DNA of 25,956 bases from Ignavibacteria bacterium UBA961 (GTDB lineage Bacteria > Bacteroidota > Ignavibacteria > Kapaibacteriales > UBA961), in assembly GCA_002293005.1 (NCBI GenBank), contig DBCJ01000140.1:1-25956 (forward strand). Reading direction: 5' to 3'. Below the pieces are notes generated by a model, which saw nothing but the letters and a program-made list of their open reading frames with translations, ran no database searches and was not told where the DNA came from. The translations under genes and the position numbers were made by a program. Below, one piece after another: positions 7,277 to 15,461 of this stretch (position 1 is its first letter; every line of letters begins with the position of its first letter).

Positions 7277-9454
7277 TTATTTCACGAAAAGCATCTCTCG
7301 ATAATTCGGCATCACTCGTAAAGCGTCGGGTAAAAGGCGCTCTATTTTATCTGAACATGTGCGCACTGTATTCATTGCAGGAATAACATGTCTGTGTACA
7401 TGATGTGCTTTTTCATGGATGGACTCACCACCGAGCTCAGCATTTGCCGCATGAAGAATAGTGAGTGAATCATGCAATTCATCACAAAGTGCTGTTAGAT
7501 CTTTGATGCCTGTCAATACTGCATTACTATGAATGGAAAGTTCTTTCATTGATATCGCAAGGGCAGATTGCTCCTTGAGTACAGACATCGCCGCAGGTAA
7601 TATCATCGTGGAAGCTATCCATTCAGTTGTTTCGCCTTCGATATTGATTGTTTTGAAATAATGATCAAACATCACCTCGGCACGAGCTTCCAATTCTCTT
7701 TTGGATAGCACATGATGTTTTTCAAACAAAGCAGTATGCTGTGCAGAATCCAAAAGAGGTATGGCATTCATGGTATCGGGAAGATTCAGCAAACCTCTTT
7801 TTTCGGCTTCTTCTGTCCATTCATCAGAATATCCATCACCATTGAATACAATTCTCTTATGCTTGGCTATGATATCGGAAAGCAATTCAAGCAAAGCTGA
7901 TGAGAAGTCTTTTCCTTGTTCAATCTTGCCATGCAATTCAGTTGTCAATTCCATTATGGCATCTGCAATGATCGTATTCAGAACCGTGATGGGGAAGGAT
8001 GATGACTGTGAAGATCCAACGGCACGGAATTCGAATTTATTCCCGGTGAATGCAAAGGGGGATGTGCGATTGCGATCTCCTGCATGTCTTGCCAAATGTG
8101 GTAGTACCGGTGAACCCAATCCCAAAAGACCCGCTTCCGGAGTTGTATTCTCGATACCTGTTTCAATCTGTTCCAAAATGGAACTCAATTGATCGCCCAA
8201 GAAGATGGAAATGATTGCAGGTGGTGCTTCATTCGCTCCCAATCGATGATCATTTGCTGCTGATGATACGCATATTCTGAGCAATGCCTGATATTGATCA
8301 ACAGCTTTAAGTACGGCTGAACAGAAAAAGAGGAAGATCATGTTTTCTTGCGGAGTATCGCCGGGATCAAGCAAATTCATTCCGGTATCGGTGCTGAGAG
8401 ACCAATTGGTATGCTTTCCGCTCCCATTCACACCTGCAAAAGGCTTTTCATGCATGATGCACACAAGACCATATTTGCGAGCTGTGTTTTTCAATACTTG
8501 CATGAGCAATTGCTGATGATCAGCCGCGATATTTGAATGTTCATAAAGCGGTGCGATTTCATATTGTCCGGGAGCCACTTCATTATGTCTAGTTTTTACC
8601 GGCACGCCGAGTCTATACAATTGATATTCCGCATCGGCCATAAAGCTTAACACTCGCTCTGGTATTGACCCGAAATAATGATCTTCAAGTTCTTGACCAC
8701 GCGGTGGCTTTGCGCCGAATAATGTTCTTCCGCAAAGCATGAGATCAGGTCTGCGATAGAAAAATTCCTCATCAATAAGAAAATATTCTTGTTCAAGTCC
8801 AACGCTGGAGTGTACCTTTTTTGCCTGAATGCCAAATAATGGAAGCGCTTTCAATGTGGCCCTATTGAGTGCTTCAATTGAGCGAAGCAATGGTGTTTTT
8901 TCATCGAGTGCATCTCCGGTCCATGAAGCAAATGCCGTTGGTATGCAAAGAGTAGCACCATTGGAATGTCGCATGATGAATGCAGGAGATGTTGGATCCC
9001 ATGCAGTATAACCACGAGCTTCGAATGTTGCTCGCAAACCACCACTTGGAAATGAAGATGCATCCGGCTCACCTTGAATCAATTCTTTGCCGGAAAATTC
9101 TGTGATTGCTCCACCTGATGAATTTGGTGAAACAAAACTTTCATGCTTTTCCGCAGTACTTCCTGTAAGTGGTTGAAACCAATGCGTATAATGCGTGGCT
9201 CCTTTTTCCAAAGCCCACTCTTTCATGGCAAGTGCAACAATATCAGCGATTGTTCTATCGAGTGGAACGGCATGTTCCACGGTGGAAAGCAGAGACTTAA
9301 AAACCGGCTTGGAGAGTTTATTACGAAAGACATCAATAGTGAGAACATCTTCAGCAAAGATTCGCGTGATATCCGTGGGAATGGATTCCGCAGAACCATG
9401 TAATTTCCAATTGTTTACAGCGGCAAGAACATCATAATTAGCTGAGAGTTGCAT
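7277..9454 (-). CDS. glnN: Glutamine synthetase type III
   Basis: At 725 residues this is the length expected for GSIII, far longer than GSI or GSII. It makes glutamine from glutamate, ammonia and ATP in the cytoplasm. Family-specific blocks are present: FPSGGLRATFEARGYTAWDP (about 135-154), the metal-binding EQEYFLID (221-228), RHNEVAPGQYEIAP (289-302), and the ATP/glutamate block FAGVNGSGKHTNWS (339-352). The C-terminal HHVHRHVIPAM helical region is also typical. The gene lies 32 bp downstream of an Lrp/AsnC regulator in the same orientation with no evident separate promoter, so the pair is probably one transcript. That suggests leucine- or amino-acid-responsive control of nitrogen assimilation. 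Type III enzymes are common in Bacteroidota and cyanobacteria. Confidence 0.97.
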   Translation of the reverse strand: MQLSANYDVLAAVNNWKLHGSAESIPTDITRIFAEDVLTIDVFRNKLSKPVFKSLLSTVEHAVPLDRTIADIVALAMKEWALEKGATHYTHWFQPLTGSTAEKHESFVSPNSSGGAITEFSGKELIQGEPDASSFPSGGLRATFEARGYTAWDPTSPAFIMRHSNGATLCIPTAFASWTGDALDEKTPLLRSIEALNRATLKALPLFGIQAKKVHSSVGLEQEYFLIDEEFFYRRPDLMLCGRTLFGAKPPRGQELEDHYFGSIPERVLSFMADAEYQLYRLGVPVKTRHNEVAPGQYEIAPLYEHSNIAADHQQLLMQVLKNTARKYGLVCIMHEKPFAGVNGSGKHTNWSLSTDTGMNLLDPGDTPQENMIFLFFCSAVLKAVDQYQALLRICVSSAANDHRLGANEAPPAIISIFLGDQLSSILEQIETGIENTTPEAGLLGLGSPVLPHLARHAGDRNRTSPFAFTGNKFEFRAVGSSQSSSFPITVLNTIIADAIMELTTELHGKIEQGKDFSSALLELLSDIIAKHKRIVFNGDGYSDEWTEEAEKRGLLNLPDTMNAIPLLDSAQHTALFEKHHVLSKRELEARAEVMFDHYFKTINIEGETTEWIASTMILPAAMSVLKEQSALAISMKELSIHSNAVLTGIKDLTALCDELHDSLTILHAANAELGGESIHEKAHHVHRHVIPAMNTVRTCSDKIERLLPDALRVMPNYREMLFVK

Positions 9455-9486
9455 TGAATGTACCGATTAGAATTGAAAAAAAGAAT

Positions 9487-9951
9487 TCATGAATGAGAGG
9501 TCAATGGAAGTGTGAGTGACTCGATATGCGTGGAAAGGACTAAATTTGTGATAGTTCTTTTCACTCCCGGAATTTGTTGCAATCCGGATAATAGGCCTTC
9601 TAGTGATGCAGTGTTCTTTGTTCTGATTTTCAACAGATGTGAGGCATTGCCGGTGATAGCATGACATTCCAGCAATTCAGGCATTGTTTTGCATGCAGAA
9701 ATGAATTGCTCATAATATACGCTCGATTCTATATCAACAAAGACATAGGCAGTCAAATCAAAACCAAAATCATCTGCTTTTAATTGCGCATGATACCCTT
9801 TGATAATGCCTTGTTCTTCCAATTTTCTGACATGTTCACTGACAGATGCAACCGACAATCCCACTTGCTCGGCTATCTGACTGAGTTGCATGCGTGCCGA
9901 TGACTGAAGAAGTGCACAAATTTTACGGTCAATTTCTTTGATTTCAGACAT
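9487..9951 (-). CDS. Lrp/AsnC-family transcriptional regulator
   Basis: The 154-residue protein has an N-terminal winged helix-turn-helix (IDRKICALLQSSARMQLSQI with recognition helix VASVSEHVRKLEEQGII, about 7-50). A RAM ligand-binding/oligomerisation domain follows (AYVFVDIES to the C-terminus, with the HAITGNASHLLKI strand). I placed the start at 9951. A longer in-frame start at 10080 would run through the predicted promoter and the divergent mtgA start. The regulator heads a two-gene unit with glnN, so control of glutamine synthetase, and autoregulation through the divergent intergenic region, are plausible. Effector unknown. Confidence 0.93.
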   Translation of the reverse strand: MSEIKEIDRKICALLQSSARMQLSQIAEQVGLSVASVSEHVRKLEEQGIIKGYHAQLKADDFGFDLTAYVFVDIESSVYYEQFISACKTMPELLECHAITGNASHLLKIRTKNTASLEGLLSGLQQIPGVKRTITNLVLSTHIESLTLPLTSHS

Positions 9952-9979
9952 ATTGTCAGAAAAATGATGATAAAACGCC

Positions 9980-10002
9980 TTCGAAACTAAAAACTTTTCG
10001 AA
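9980..10002. promoter_or_regulatory. Paired TTCGAA palindromes (candidate operator for lrp/mtgA)
   Basis: TTCGAA occurs at 9980-9985 and again at 9997-10002 (the second extends to TTTTCGAAAA), 17 bp apart centre to centre. One overlaps the -7 element of the lrp promoter and the other lies in its spacer. This is a suitable place for autorepression by the Lrp-type protein, though the motif is not a standard Lrp consensus. Confidence 0.3.
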
Positions 10003-10013
10003 AATTATGCAAA
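9982..10013 (-). promoter_or_regulatory. Promoter of the lrp-glnN unit
   Basis: On the minus strand TTTG (10010-10013) is followed by a 20-bp spacer and TAGTTTCG (9982-9989). This is one mismatch from the Bacteroidota TTTG-N19-21-TAnnTTTG promoter. It lies 30 nt before the regulator's ATG and overlaps the first codons of the divergent mtgA gene. Confidence 0.6.
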
Positions 10014-10708
10014 AAACTAAAAAATTTTCATTTGGCAAATTCCTTCTTCTTATCGGTAAAATCCTGATTTCTTCAGTCATTTTTTCCGTATTACTAGTTG
10101 CAATTTATACTGTTGTTCATCCTCCGATCACTCCATTGATGTTGATTCGTCCGGTTGAGGGAATATTTTCCGGGAAATTTGTGGGCATCAATCGAGATTG
10201 GAAAAGCTATGATGAGATTTCACCTTTTGTGTTTCGTGCAGTAATTGGTGCCGAAGATGGAAAGTTCATGAAACATGATGGATTCGATTGGAAAGCAATC
10301 AAAAGAGCAAGAAGAGTGAATGCGATGAGGAAAGGAAAACGCTTGATCGGTGCAAGCACGATTTCCATGCAAACTTCGAAGAATGTGTTTTTATGGCCCG
10401 GCAGAAATTATGTGCGCAAGGCATTGGAAGCATATTTCACAGTATTGATTGAAGCAATTTGGGGCAAGCGAAGAATTTTGGAAGTATATGTTAATTCTAT
10501 AGAATGGGGGAATGGCATCTATGGAGTCGAGGCGGCATCACAGGAATATTTCAAAAAACCGGCTTCGGAATTGACTAAAAGTGAGGCTGCTTTGCTTGCA
10601 GCTGTATTGCCGAATCCAAGAAAGTGGTCACCTGGAAAACCAACACCATATATTAAGAAAAGAGCGCGATCGATTCAAGGGAGAATGGGCGTTGCGATTC
10701 CAAAATAA
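10007..10708 (+). CDS. mtgA: Monofunctional biosynthetic peptidoglycan transglycosylase (GT51)
   Basis: The 233-residue protein has one N-terminal membrane anchor (about 11-35) and a GT51 domain that polymerises lipid II into glycan strands in the periplasm. Conserved blocks are visible in order. FRAVIGAEDGKFMKHDGFDW contains the catalytic glutamate (about Glu83). GASTISMQTSKNVFLW follows at 115-130. RKALEAYFTVLIEAIWGKRR comes next, then ILEVYVNSIEWGNGIYGVEAA with the second acidic residue. No transpeptidase domain follows, and the length matches MtgA rather than class A PBPs. It is divergent from lrp, and its own promoter is not evident. Confidence 0.96.
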   Translation: MQKTKKFSFGKFLLLIGKILISSVIFSVLLVAIYTVVHPPITPLMLIRPVEGIFSGKFVGINRDWKSYDEISPFVFRAVIGAEDGKFMKHDGFDWKAIKRARRVNAMRKGKRLIGASTISMQTSKNVFLWPGRNYVRKALEAYFTVLIEAIWGKRRILEVYVNSIEWGNGIYGVEAASQEYFKKPASELTKSEAALLAAVLPNPRKWSPGKPTPYIKKRARSIQGRMGVAIPK

Positions 10709-10741
10709 AAAAGCGGGAGCATTCGATGGAATTTCCCGCTT
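10703..10741 (-). terminator. Rho-independent terminator of recA
   Basis: AAGCGGGA (10711-10718) pairs with TCCCGCTT (10734-10741), with a short inner ATTC/GAAT stem in the loop. Read on the minus strand it is followed by TTTTTTATTTT, giving a good U tract after recA. On the plus strand it lies just past the mtgA stop codon without a T run. Confidence 0.85.
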
Positions 10742-10758
10742 AATGAATGTCTATTCAA

Positions 10759-11793
10759 TCAAAGCTTCAGCGCTTTCTTTACTTCGGATTCAATCTCGGC
10801 AAAAAGTGCTTCATTGCCTTCCAAGAGTTTTCTGAAGCTGTCTCTACCTTGCACGCGTTCTTCTTTGTATGTGAGCCATGAACCGCTTTTTGCTACTATT
10901 CCATGTTCTATGGCAACATCAAGCAAATCACCAATCTTTGAAATTCCTTCATTGTAGAGGATATCAAACTCAGTTTCACGGAATGGTGCGGCAACTTTGT
11001 TCTTCACGACTTTTGCTCTTACGCGATTACCGATGATTTCCTGTCCATCCTTGATCACATCCTTGCGTCTGATATCAATGCGAACGGATGCATAATATTT
11101 CAATGCATTACCACCGGTTGTGACTTCAGGATTACCATAAATCACGCCGATTTTACTACGCAATTGATTGGTGAAGATAACGCAGGTGCTTGAACGACCA
11201 ATCGCTGCATTGAGTTTTCGCATGGCTTGTGACATCAAACGAGCTTGAGAACCCATTTGAGCTTCGCCCATATCACCTTCGATTTCAACGCGAGGTGTTA
11301 ATGCCGCTACTGAGTCTATAACAACCACATCAATCGCATTGCTACGCACAAGTGTCTCAACAATCTCAAGTGCTTGTTCACCAAACTCGGGTTGAGAAAT
11401 CAAAAGATTACCCAGATCCACACCTAATTTCTGGGCATATTTCGTATCGAGTGCATGTTCGGCATCCACAAAAGCGGCAATTCCGCCACTCTTTTGTGCA
11501 TTGGCAATTATATGCAAACAAATGGTTGTTTTACCGGATGATTCGGGTCCATAAATCTCGACGATACGACCTTTTGGTACACCGCCAATTCCCAGACATG
11601 CATCGAAGGAAATGGAGCCTGTGGAAATTGCATCGATTGCGATCGGCTGTGCATCAGCCAAGCGCATGATGGATCCTTTCCCAAATTGTTTTTCGATTTG
11701 ATCGATTGCACTTTCAGCCAATTTCAGCTTTGATGCATCAATCTTTGAAGTTGACTGTTTGTCAGCTACTTTATCGGCTTTGGATTCTGCCAT
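10759..11793 (-). CDS. recA: Recombinase RecA
   Basis: The 344-residue product is a full-length RecA, the DNA strand-exchange ATPase that also triggers the SOS response. Visible features are the Walker A GPESSGKTT (about 82-90), the Walker B-type VVVIDSVAALTP, the MSQAMRKLNAAI segment, the QLRSKIGVIYGNPEVTTGG stretch including loop L2, and the ALKYYASVRIDIRR block. I prefer ATG at 11793 to the one at 11802 because GAAGGA at 11802-11807 then sits 8 nt upstream as a ribosome binding site. The gene is followed by its own terminator. A palindrome about 90 bp upstream may be its SOS operator. Confidence 0.98.
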   Translation of the reverse strand: MAESKADKVADKQSTSKIDASKLKLAESAIDQIEKQFGKGSIMRLADAQPIAIDAISTGSISFDACLGIGGVPKGRIVEIYGPESSGKTTICLHIIANAQKSGGIAAFVDAEHALDTKYAQKLGVDLGNLLISQPEFGEQALEIVETLVRSNAIDVVVIDSVAALTPRVEIEGDMGEAQMGSQARLMSQAMRKLNAAIGRSSTCVIFTNQLRSKIGVIYGNPEVTTGGNALKYYASVRIDIRRKDVIKDGQEIIGNRVRAKVVKNKVAAPFRETEFDILYNEGISKIGDLLDVAIEHGIVAKSGSWLTYKEERVQGRDSFRKLLEGNEALFAEIESEVKKALKL

Positions 11794-11880
11794 GAATTGC
11801 ATCCTTCAGAGTAATGTGCCAAGCTCATTGGGAGTCTGTTTGAGCCCGGCTAGGAAATTATCATTTACCCCAACTCCCAC

Positions 11881-11898
11881 ATGTGCAAATTAGCACAT
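11881..11898. promoter_or_regulatory. Palindrome upstream of recA (candidate LexA/SOS operator)
   Basis: ATGTGCAAATTAGCACAT is an 18-bp near-perfect dyad (6-bp arms, 6-bp AT-rich centre) starting 88 bp upstream of the recA ATG. Its TTTG (minus strand) could be the -33 box. A weak -7-like TAATTTCC lies at 11853-11860. Another shorter dyad, AAGCAT-N7-ATGCTT, lies at 11904-11922. The identification with LexA is inference. Confidence 0.4.
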
Positions 11899-11966
11899 TA
11901 AGCAAGCATCAACAATATGCTTGGGCTTGTTTCAGGGAGATTTCAGGGCAATTGTGGAAAAATTGT

Positions 11967-13811
11967 TTAAGATTCCGCTTGTTGCTTTGTACGCTTCGCA
12001 GCTCTTTGACGAGATGTGGTGTCCAAAATCTTCTTTCTGATGCGCAAATTTACGGGAGTAACTTCAAGTAATTCATCATCTTCAATGAATTCAATGAATT
12101 GTTCAAGACTCATATCTCGCGGGGTATCCAATTTCACGATTCCATCGGAACCACTTGCGCGCATATTCGTCAAATGCTTCGCACGACAAGGATTGATGCT
12201 AAGATCATCTTCTCTTGAGTTTTCACCAACTACCATTCCTTCATAGATTTCAATACCGGGTGCTACAAATAAAGTGCCTCTTTCCTGAACCATTTCAAGA
12301 GCATAAGCAGTAGAAACACCGGGTTCCATGGACACCAAAGCACCTTTTACACGTCCGGTGAGTTGACCTTTATGTGGTTGATAATTATGGAATGTATGGT
12401 GAATAATACCTGCACCTCTTGTTGATGTGAGGAATTCTGTTCTAAATCCGATAAGACCGCGAGCGGGTACATAGAATTCCGCACGAATGACATCAGCAGT
12501 CGGCATCATATTGACCATTTCACCTTTTCTTCTTCCAAGAATTTCGATGACTGTACCAACATGTGTATCGGGTACATCCACAATTACATGTTCAATCGGC
12601 TCGAGAAGTGCACCTTTTTCATCACGCTTGAACAATACCTCGGGTTTTGATACAGCGAATTCATATCCTTCTCTGCGCATTGTTTCGATAAGAATGGCAA
12701 GTTGCAATTCGCCTCGACCTGATACTTTGAATGTATCCGGTAAATCGGTCTCTGCAACGCGAAGCGCAACATTGGTGCGAAGTTCACGGAAAAGTCTCTC
12801 ACGCAGTTTCGGAGTGGTGACATGTTTTCCTTCTCTTCCGGCAAAAGGAGAATTATTCACGCTGAATTCCATCGCGATTGTTGGTTCTTCAATATTGACA
12901 TATGGCAATGGTTCTATATCGGATGGATCTGAGATTGTATCACCGATGTGCACATTTTCAAAACCGGAAAGAGCGATGATTTCACCCGCTGCAGCTTCGG
13001 TGATTTCTTTTCTTTGTACGCCTTCATAGGCATACATTTTGGTGATTCTTTGTTGTTCTACCGAGCCGTCGGGTCTGATCAAGAGAACTGAATCACCGGT
13101 TTTCACGGCACCCATTTGAATTCTACCGATTGCAATTCTTCCGATATAATCACTCCAATCGAGGGCAGTGATGATCATTTTGAAAGGTCTATCCGCCTCA
13201 ATCTTCGGAGGTGGAATTTTCTCAATGATTTTTTCCAATAATGGAGCTAAAGTTTCAGGTTCTTTATCGAGGGACAAAGTGGATTTTCCTTGCTTTGCGA
13301 TTGCATAAATCACAGGGAAATCCAGCTGATGATAATCTGCGCCGAGTGCGATGAATAGTTCCAGAACTTCATCCAATACTTCAGGAGCGCGTGCATCCGA
13401 GCGATCGATTTTATTGATGACGACAATTGGAGTAAGCGCAAGCTCGAGTGCTTTTTTCAATACGAATCTTGTTTGAGGGAGAGGTCCTTCAGCCGCATCC
13501 ACAAGTAGCAAAACGCCATCCACCATGCTCAAAATACGCTCAACTTCACCGCCGAAATCAGAGTGACCGGGAGTATCAACGATATTGATTTTGATATCAT
13601 TCCAACGAACGGACGCATTTTTGGCCATGATGGTGATCCCTCTTTCTTTTTCAAGATCATTGGAATCCATCACGCGTTCAGTGACGACTTGATTATCTCG
13701 GAATGTTCCTGATTGTCTGAGAAGATGATCCACCAATGTTGTTTTTCCATGGTCAACATGGGCGATGATTGCGATATTGCGAATATCTGCGCGGGGTGAG
13801 GTATTACTCAT
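11967..13811 (-). CDS. typA: Ribosome-associated translational GTPase TypA/BipA
   Basis: This 614-residue GTPase matches the TypA/BipA length and organisation. The G1 motif is AHVDHGKTT (17-25), switch II is DTPGHSDF (79-86), and G4 is NKID (133-136). EF-G-like domains II, III and V follow. The BipA-specific C-terminal block RGLIGFRTEFLTSTRGAGI replaces domain IV. It binds 70S ribosomes and supports 50S assembly and stress adaptation. The start at 13811 fits the TATCTTTG -7 element 32 nt upstream. The protein is highly conserved and shows no oddities. It is followed by a 173-bp gap holding the recA control region, with no convincing terminator of its own. Confidence 0.97.
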   Translation of the reverse strand: MSNTSPRADIRNIAIIAHVDHGKTTLVDHLLRQSGTFRDNQVVTERVMDSNDLEKERGITIMAKNASVRWNDIKINIVDTPGHSDFGGEVERILSMVDGVLLLVDAAEGPLPQTRFVLKKALELALTPIVVINKIDRSDARAPEVLDEVLELFIALGADYHQLDFPVIYAIAKQGKSTLSLDKEPETLAPLLEKIIEKIPPPKIEADRPFKMIITALDWSDYIGRIAIGRIQMGAVKTGDSVLLIRPDGSVEQQRITKMYAYEGVQRKEITEAAAGEIIALSGFENVHIGDTISDPSDIEPLPYVNIEEPTIAMEFSVNNSPFAGREGKHVTTPKLRERLFRELRTNVALRVAETDLPDTFKVSGRGELQLAILIETMRREGYEFAVSKPEVLFKRDEKGALLEPIEHVIVDVPDTHVGTVIEILGRRKGEMVNMMPTADVIRAEFYVPARGLIGFRTEFLTSTRGAGIIHHTFHNYQPHKGQLTGRVKGALVSMEPGVSTAYALEMVQERGTLFVAPGIEIYEGMVVGENSREDDLSINPCRAKHLTNMRASGSDGIVKLDTPRDMSLEQFIEFIEDDELLEVTPVNLRIRKKILDTTSRQRAAKRTKQQAES

Positions 13812-13843
13812 TGAAGATTAGGCCTTTGAAACAAAACAAGTTG

Positions 13844-13851
13844 CAAAGATA
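13844..13851 (-). promoter_or_regulatory. Candidate -7 element of typA
   Basis: TATCTTTG on the minus strand is an exact TAnnTTTG match, 32 nt before the typA ATG. I find no TTTG at the expected -33 distance. Confidence 0.45.
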
Positions 13852-13933
13852 CGCACTTTTGATGGAACTCATCCCATCACGAGATGGCATTATGAGCGAA
13901 ATCCGTAGTTTGTATGAGGTTAAAGGATATGTT

Positions 13934-14620
13934 ATGAATATGAAACAAGAAAAATCACAAGTTCTCGAAGCAATCATCATCATTTTGGTCATTGCAACAT
14001 GGCTGATTGGAGTCATTGCATATGCTTATGCACCTGACATCGTACCCATACATTGGAATCTGGAAGGGAAGCCGGATAATTATGCTCCAAAAGATATTGG
14101 ATTATTCCTGCTCCCGCTCATAAATACGGGTTTATATCTGTTTTTATACTTCATTCCGAAGATAGATCCAAACAATGAGCAATTAAAACATTCCATTAAA
14201 ACGCTTCAATTGATAAGACTTGGTACGCATGGTCTATTGGGTATGATCATGATTTGGACCACTCTTTCAATCATCGAAGCCTCAACTGTCAAACCCGAGT
14301 GGATATTCTCCATCATTTCACTCTTTTTTGCTTTTCTCGGAAGGGCGATGGTCAATGTGAAACAGAATTATTTTGTGGGTATTCGCACTCCTTGGACTCT
14401 CAGCAATGAACTCGTTTGGGATGATACACATCGCTTCACATCGCCTTTGTGGTTTTATTCCGGAATCGGGATGGCGATAGTCTCGGCTCTGCTAAGTTTT
14501 ATGGGTTTTGGTGCAGAAATTATACTCACGGTATTTCTCATATGGATTGCCATTATTGTGATTATTCCCATTGCTTATTCTTTCAAGAGATTCCGCGAAG
14601 AAAAAAAATCCATTCAGTGA
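13934..14620 (+). CDS. SdpI-family membrane protein (DUF1648 + SdpI domain)
   Basis: The 228-residue protein has about six hydrophobic segments (near 12-33, 56-76, 98-118, 123-140, 173-192 and 195-215). The N-terminal DUF1648 block is recognised by the VPIHWNLEGKPDNYAPK loop after the first segment. The SdpI block is recognised by NYFVGIRTPWTLSNELVWDDTHRF (about 145-168, abbreviated core GIRTPWTL). In Bacillus subtilis SdpI gives immunity to the SdpC cannibalism toxin and also signals through SdpR, but most homologues have no known role. AAAGGA at 13922-13927, 6 nt before the ATG, decides the start; earlier in-frame ATGs would overlap the divergent typA start. No SdpC- or SdpR-like gene is adjacent. 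Confidence 0.85.
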   Translation: MNMKQEKSQVLEAIIIILVIATWLIGVIAYAYAPDIVPIHWNLEGKPDNYAPKDIGLFLLPLINTGLYLFLYFIPKIDPNNEQLKHSIKTLQLIRLGTHGLLGMIMIWTTLSIIEASTVKPEWIFSIISLFFAFLGRAMVNVKQNYFVGIRTPWTLSNELVWDDTHRFTSPLWFYSGIGMAIVSALLSFMGFGAEIILTVFLIWIAIIVIIPIAYSFKRFREEKKSIQ

Positions 14621-14682
14621 ACGATTTTTGAAACTGATGTGTTAGAACCACCTGAATGTATTCTTTCATCGCAGGTGAAGTC

Positions 14683-15267
14683 ATGCCACGATCGACTGTT
14701 CAGCCGGAACATATGCAGATAATCGATCAAAAGATCTTGGATGCCCGCATCGAGGGGATCAATCTCACGAGCGGTACATTGCAGGAAGAAATGGGTAATT
14801 CGATTGTCTTATTCATTTTCCTCAGACATTTTGGATGTCTATTCTCCAAAGAAATGGTGATTGATGCCAAGAAGATGATGGAGAATAATCCTTTCGCTCC
14901 TCAACCAATATTTTTCTTTCAAGGCTCTGTGAAAGATGGCAAGTCATTCTTTGATAAATATTGGCCTCAAGCTCGTGCCATTGCTGATTTGAATCATAGA
15001 TTCTATAAGGCATTTGAAGTGAAATCAGGTGGAATGAAAGAAATGTTTGGTCCGGATGTATGGAAATGTGGTCTTCGGGCCGCGGCAAAGGGACTCATAA
15101 TCGGCAAGCCAATTGGTGATCCATTTACTTTGACTTCTGTCATATTGGCGCAAAGGAATCTAATTCTTTGGCAATATAATTCCGTGCATGCAGGTGATCT
15201 TCCATGCTTGACAAAACTTGAACATTTCCCGCATCATACTTCAACCGTGTATTCGGTGCCGAGATAG
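14683..15267 (+). CDS. PRXL2/SelL-like thioredoxin-fold redox protein (AhpC/TSA-related)
   Basis: The 194-residue protein resembles the peroxiredoxin-like 2 (AhpC/TSA antioxidant, SelL-related) family. The N-terminal strand-turn IVLFIFLRHFGCLFSKE is the equivalent of the family's RHxGCxxC redox turn. A central FFFQG strand and a C-terminal LEHFPHHTSTVYSVP segment follow. Cys52 is kept, but the partner position is Ser55, so the motif is CxxS instead of CxxC or CxxU. That suggests a one-cysteine mechanism with an external thiol. I placed the start at 14683 because AGGTGA sits 4 nt upstream; ATG at 14656 is an alternative. It may share a transcript with the SdpI-like gene 62 bp upstream. Substrate unknown. 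Confidence 0.7.
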   Translation: MPRSTVQPEHMQIIDQKILDARIEGINLTSGTLQEEMGNSIVLFIFLRHFGCLFSKEMVIDAKKMMENNPFAPQPIFFFQGSVKDGKSFFDKYWPQARAIADLNHRFYKAFEVKSGGMKEMFGPDVWKCGLRAAAKGLIIGKPIGDPFTLTSVILAQRNLILWQYNSVHAGDLPCLTKLEHFPHHTSTVYSVPR

Positions 15268-15303
15268 AAACTATTCGGTGAGCACTCAACTCAAACTGTT
15301 CGT

Positions 15304-15461
15304 CGAGCGAAGCCGAGACGAGAAATCTGATGCACATACACACTCCTCACCTCGGCTTCGCTCGGGGTAAAAAAAACATTTCGCCCCGATGGGGCTATTA
15401 TGATGTCGCCCCTCTGGGGCTAATGGGATATTGCACCCCGAGCGAAGCCGAGGGGTGGGGC
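15304..15461. repeat. GC-rich inverted-repeat mosaic (REP/MITE-like, non-coding)
   Basis: The 14-mer CGAGCGAAGCCGAG occurs three times: at 15304-15317 and 15439-15452 on the plus strand and at 15351-15364 inverted. The second and third copies, with flanking GGGGT/ACCCC, form an inverted pair enclosing about 66 bp. Inside lie two small hairpins, GCCCC-GAT-GGGGC (15383-15395) and GCCCC-TCT-GGGGC (15408-15420), 25 bp apart. The block is far more GC-rich than its surroundings and has no credible ORF. It occupies the gap between the redox gene and the tRNA terminator. It looks like a dispersed intergenic repeat family, possibly bacterial REP/BIME type. Confidence 0.7.

Noticed and set aside
11904..11922. 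AAGCAT-N7-ATGCTT as a typA terminator
   Set aside because: Only a 6-bp AT-containing stem and no following T run on the minus strand.
12487..13029. 180-codon open frame antisense to typA
   Set aside because: Serine-rich composition and exact overlap with conserved TypA coding sequence show it is a shadow frame.
13769..13933. Longer N-terminus for the SdpI-like protein
   Set aside because: It would overlap the divergent typA start; the AAAGGA site supports ATG 13934.
15383..15420. Two regularly spaced short palindromes as a possible CRISPR fragment
   Set aside because: Only two 13-bp units with 12-bp separation, different loops, no further repeats and no cas genes.
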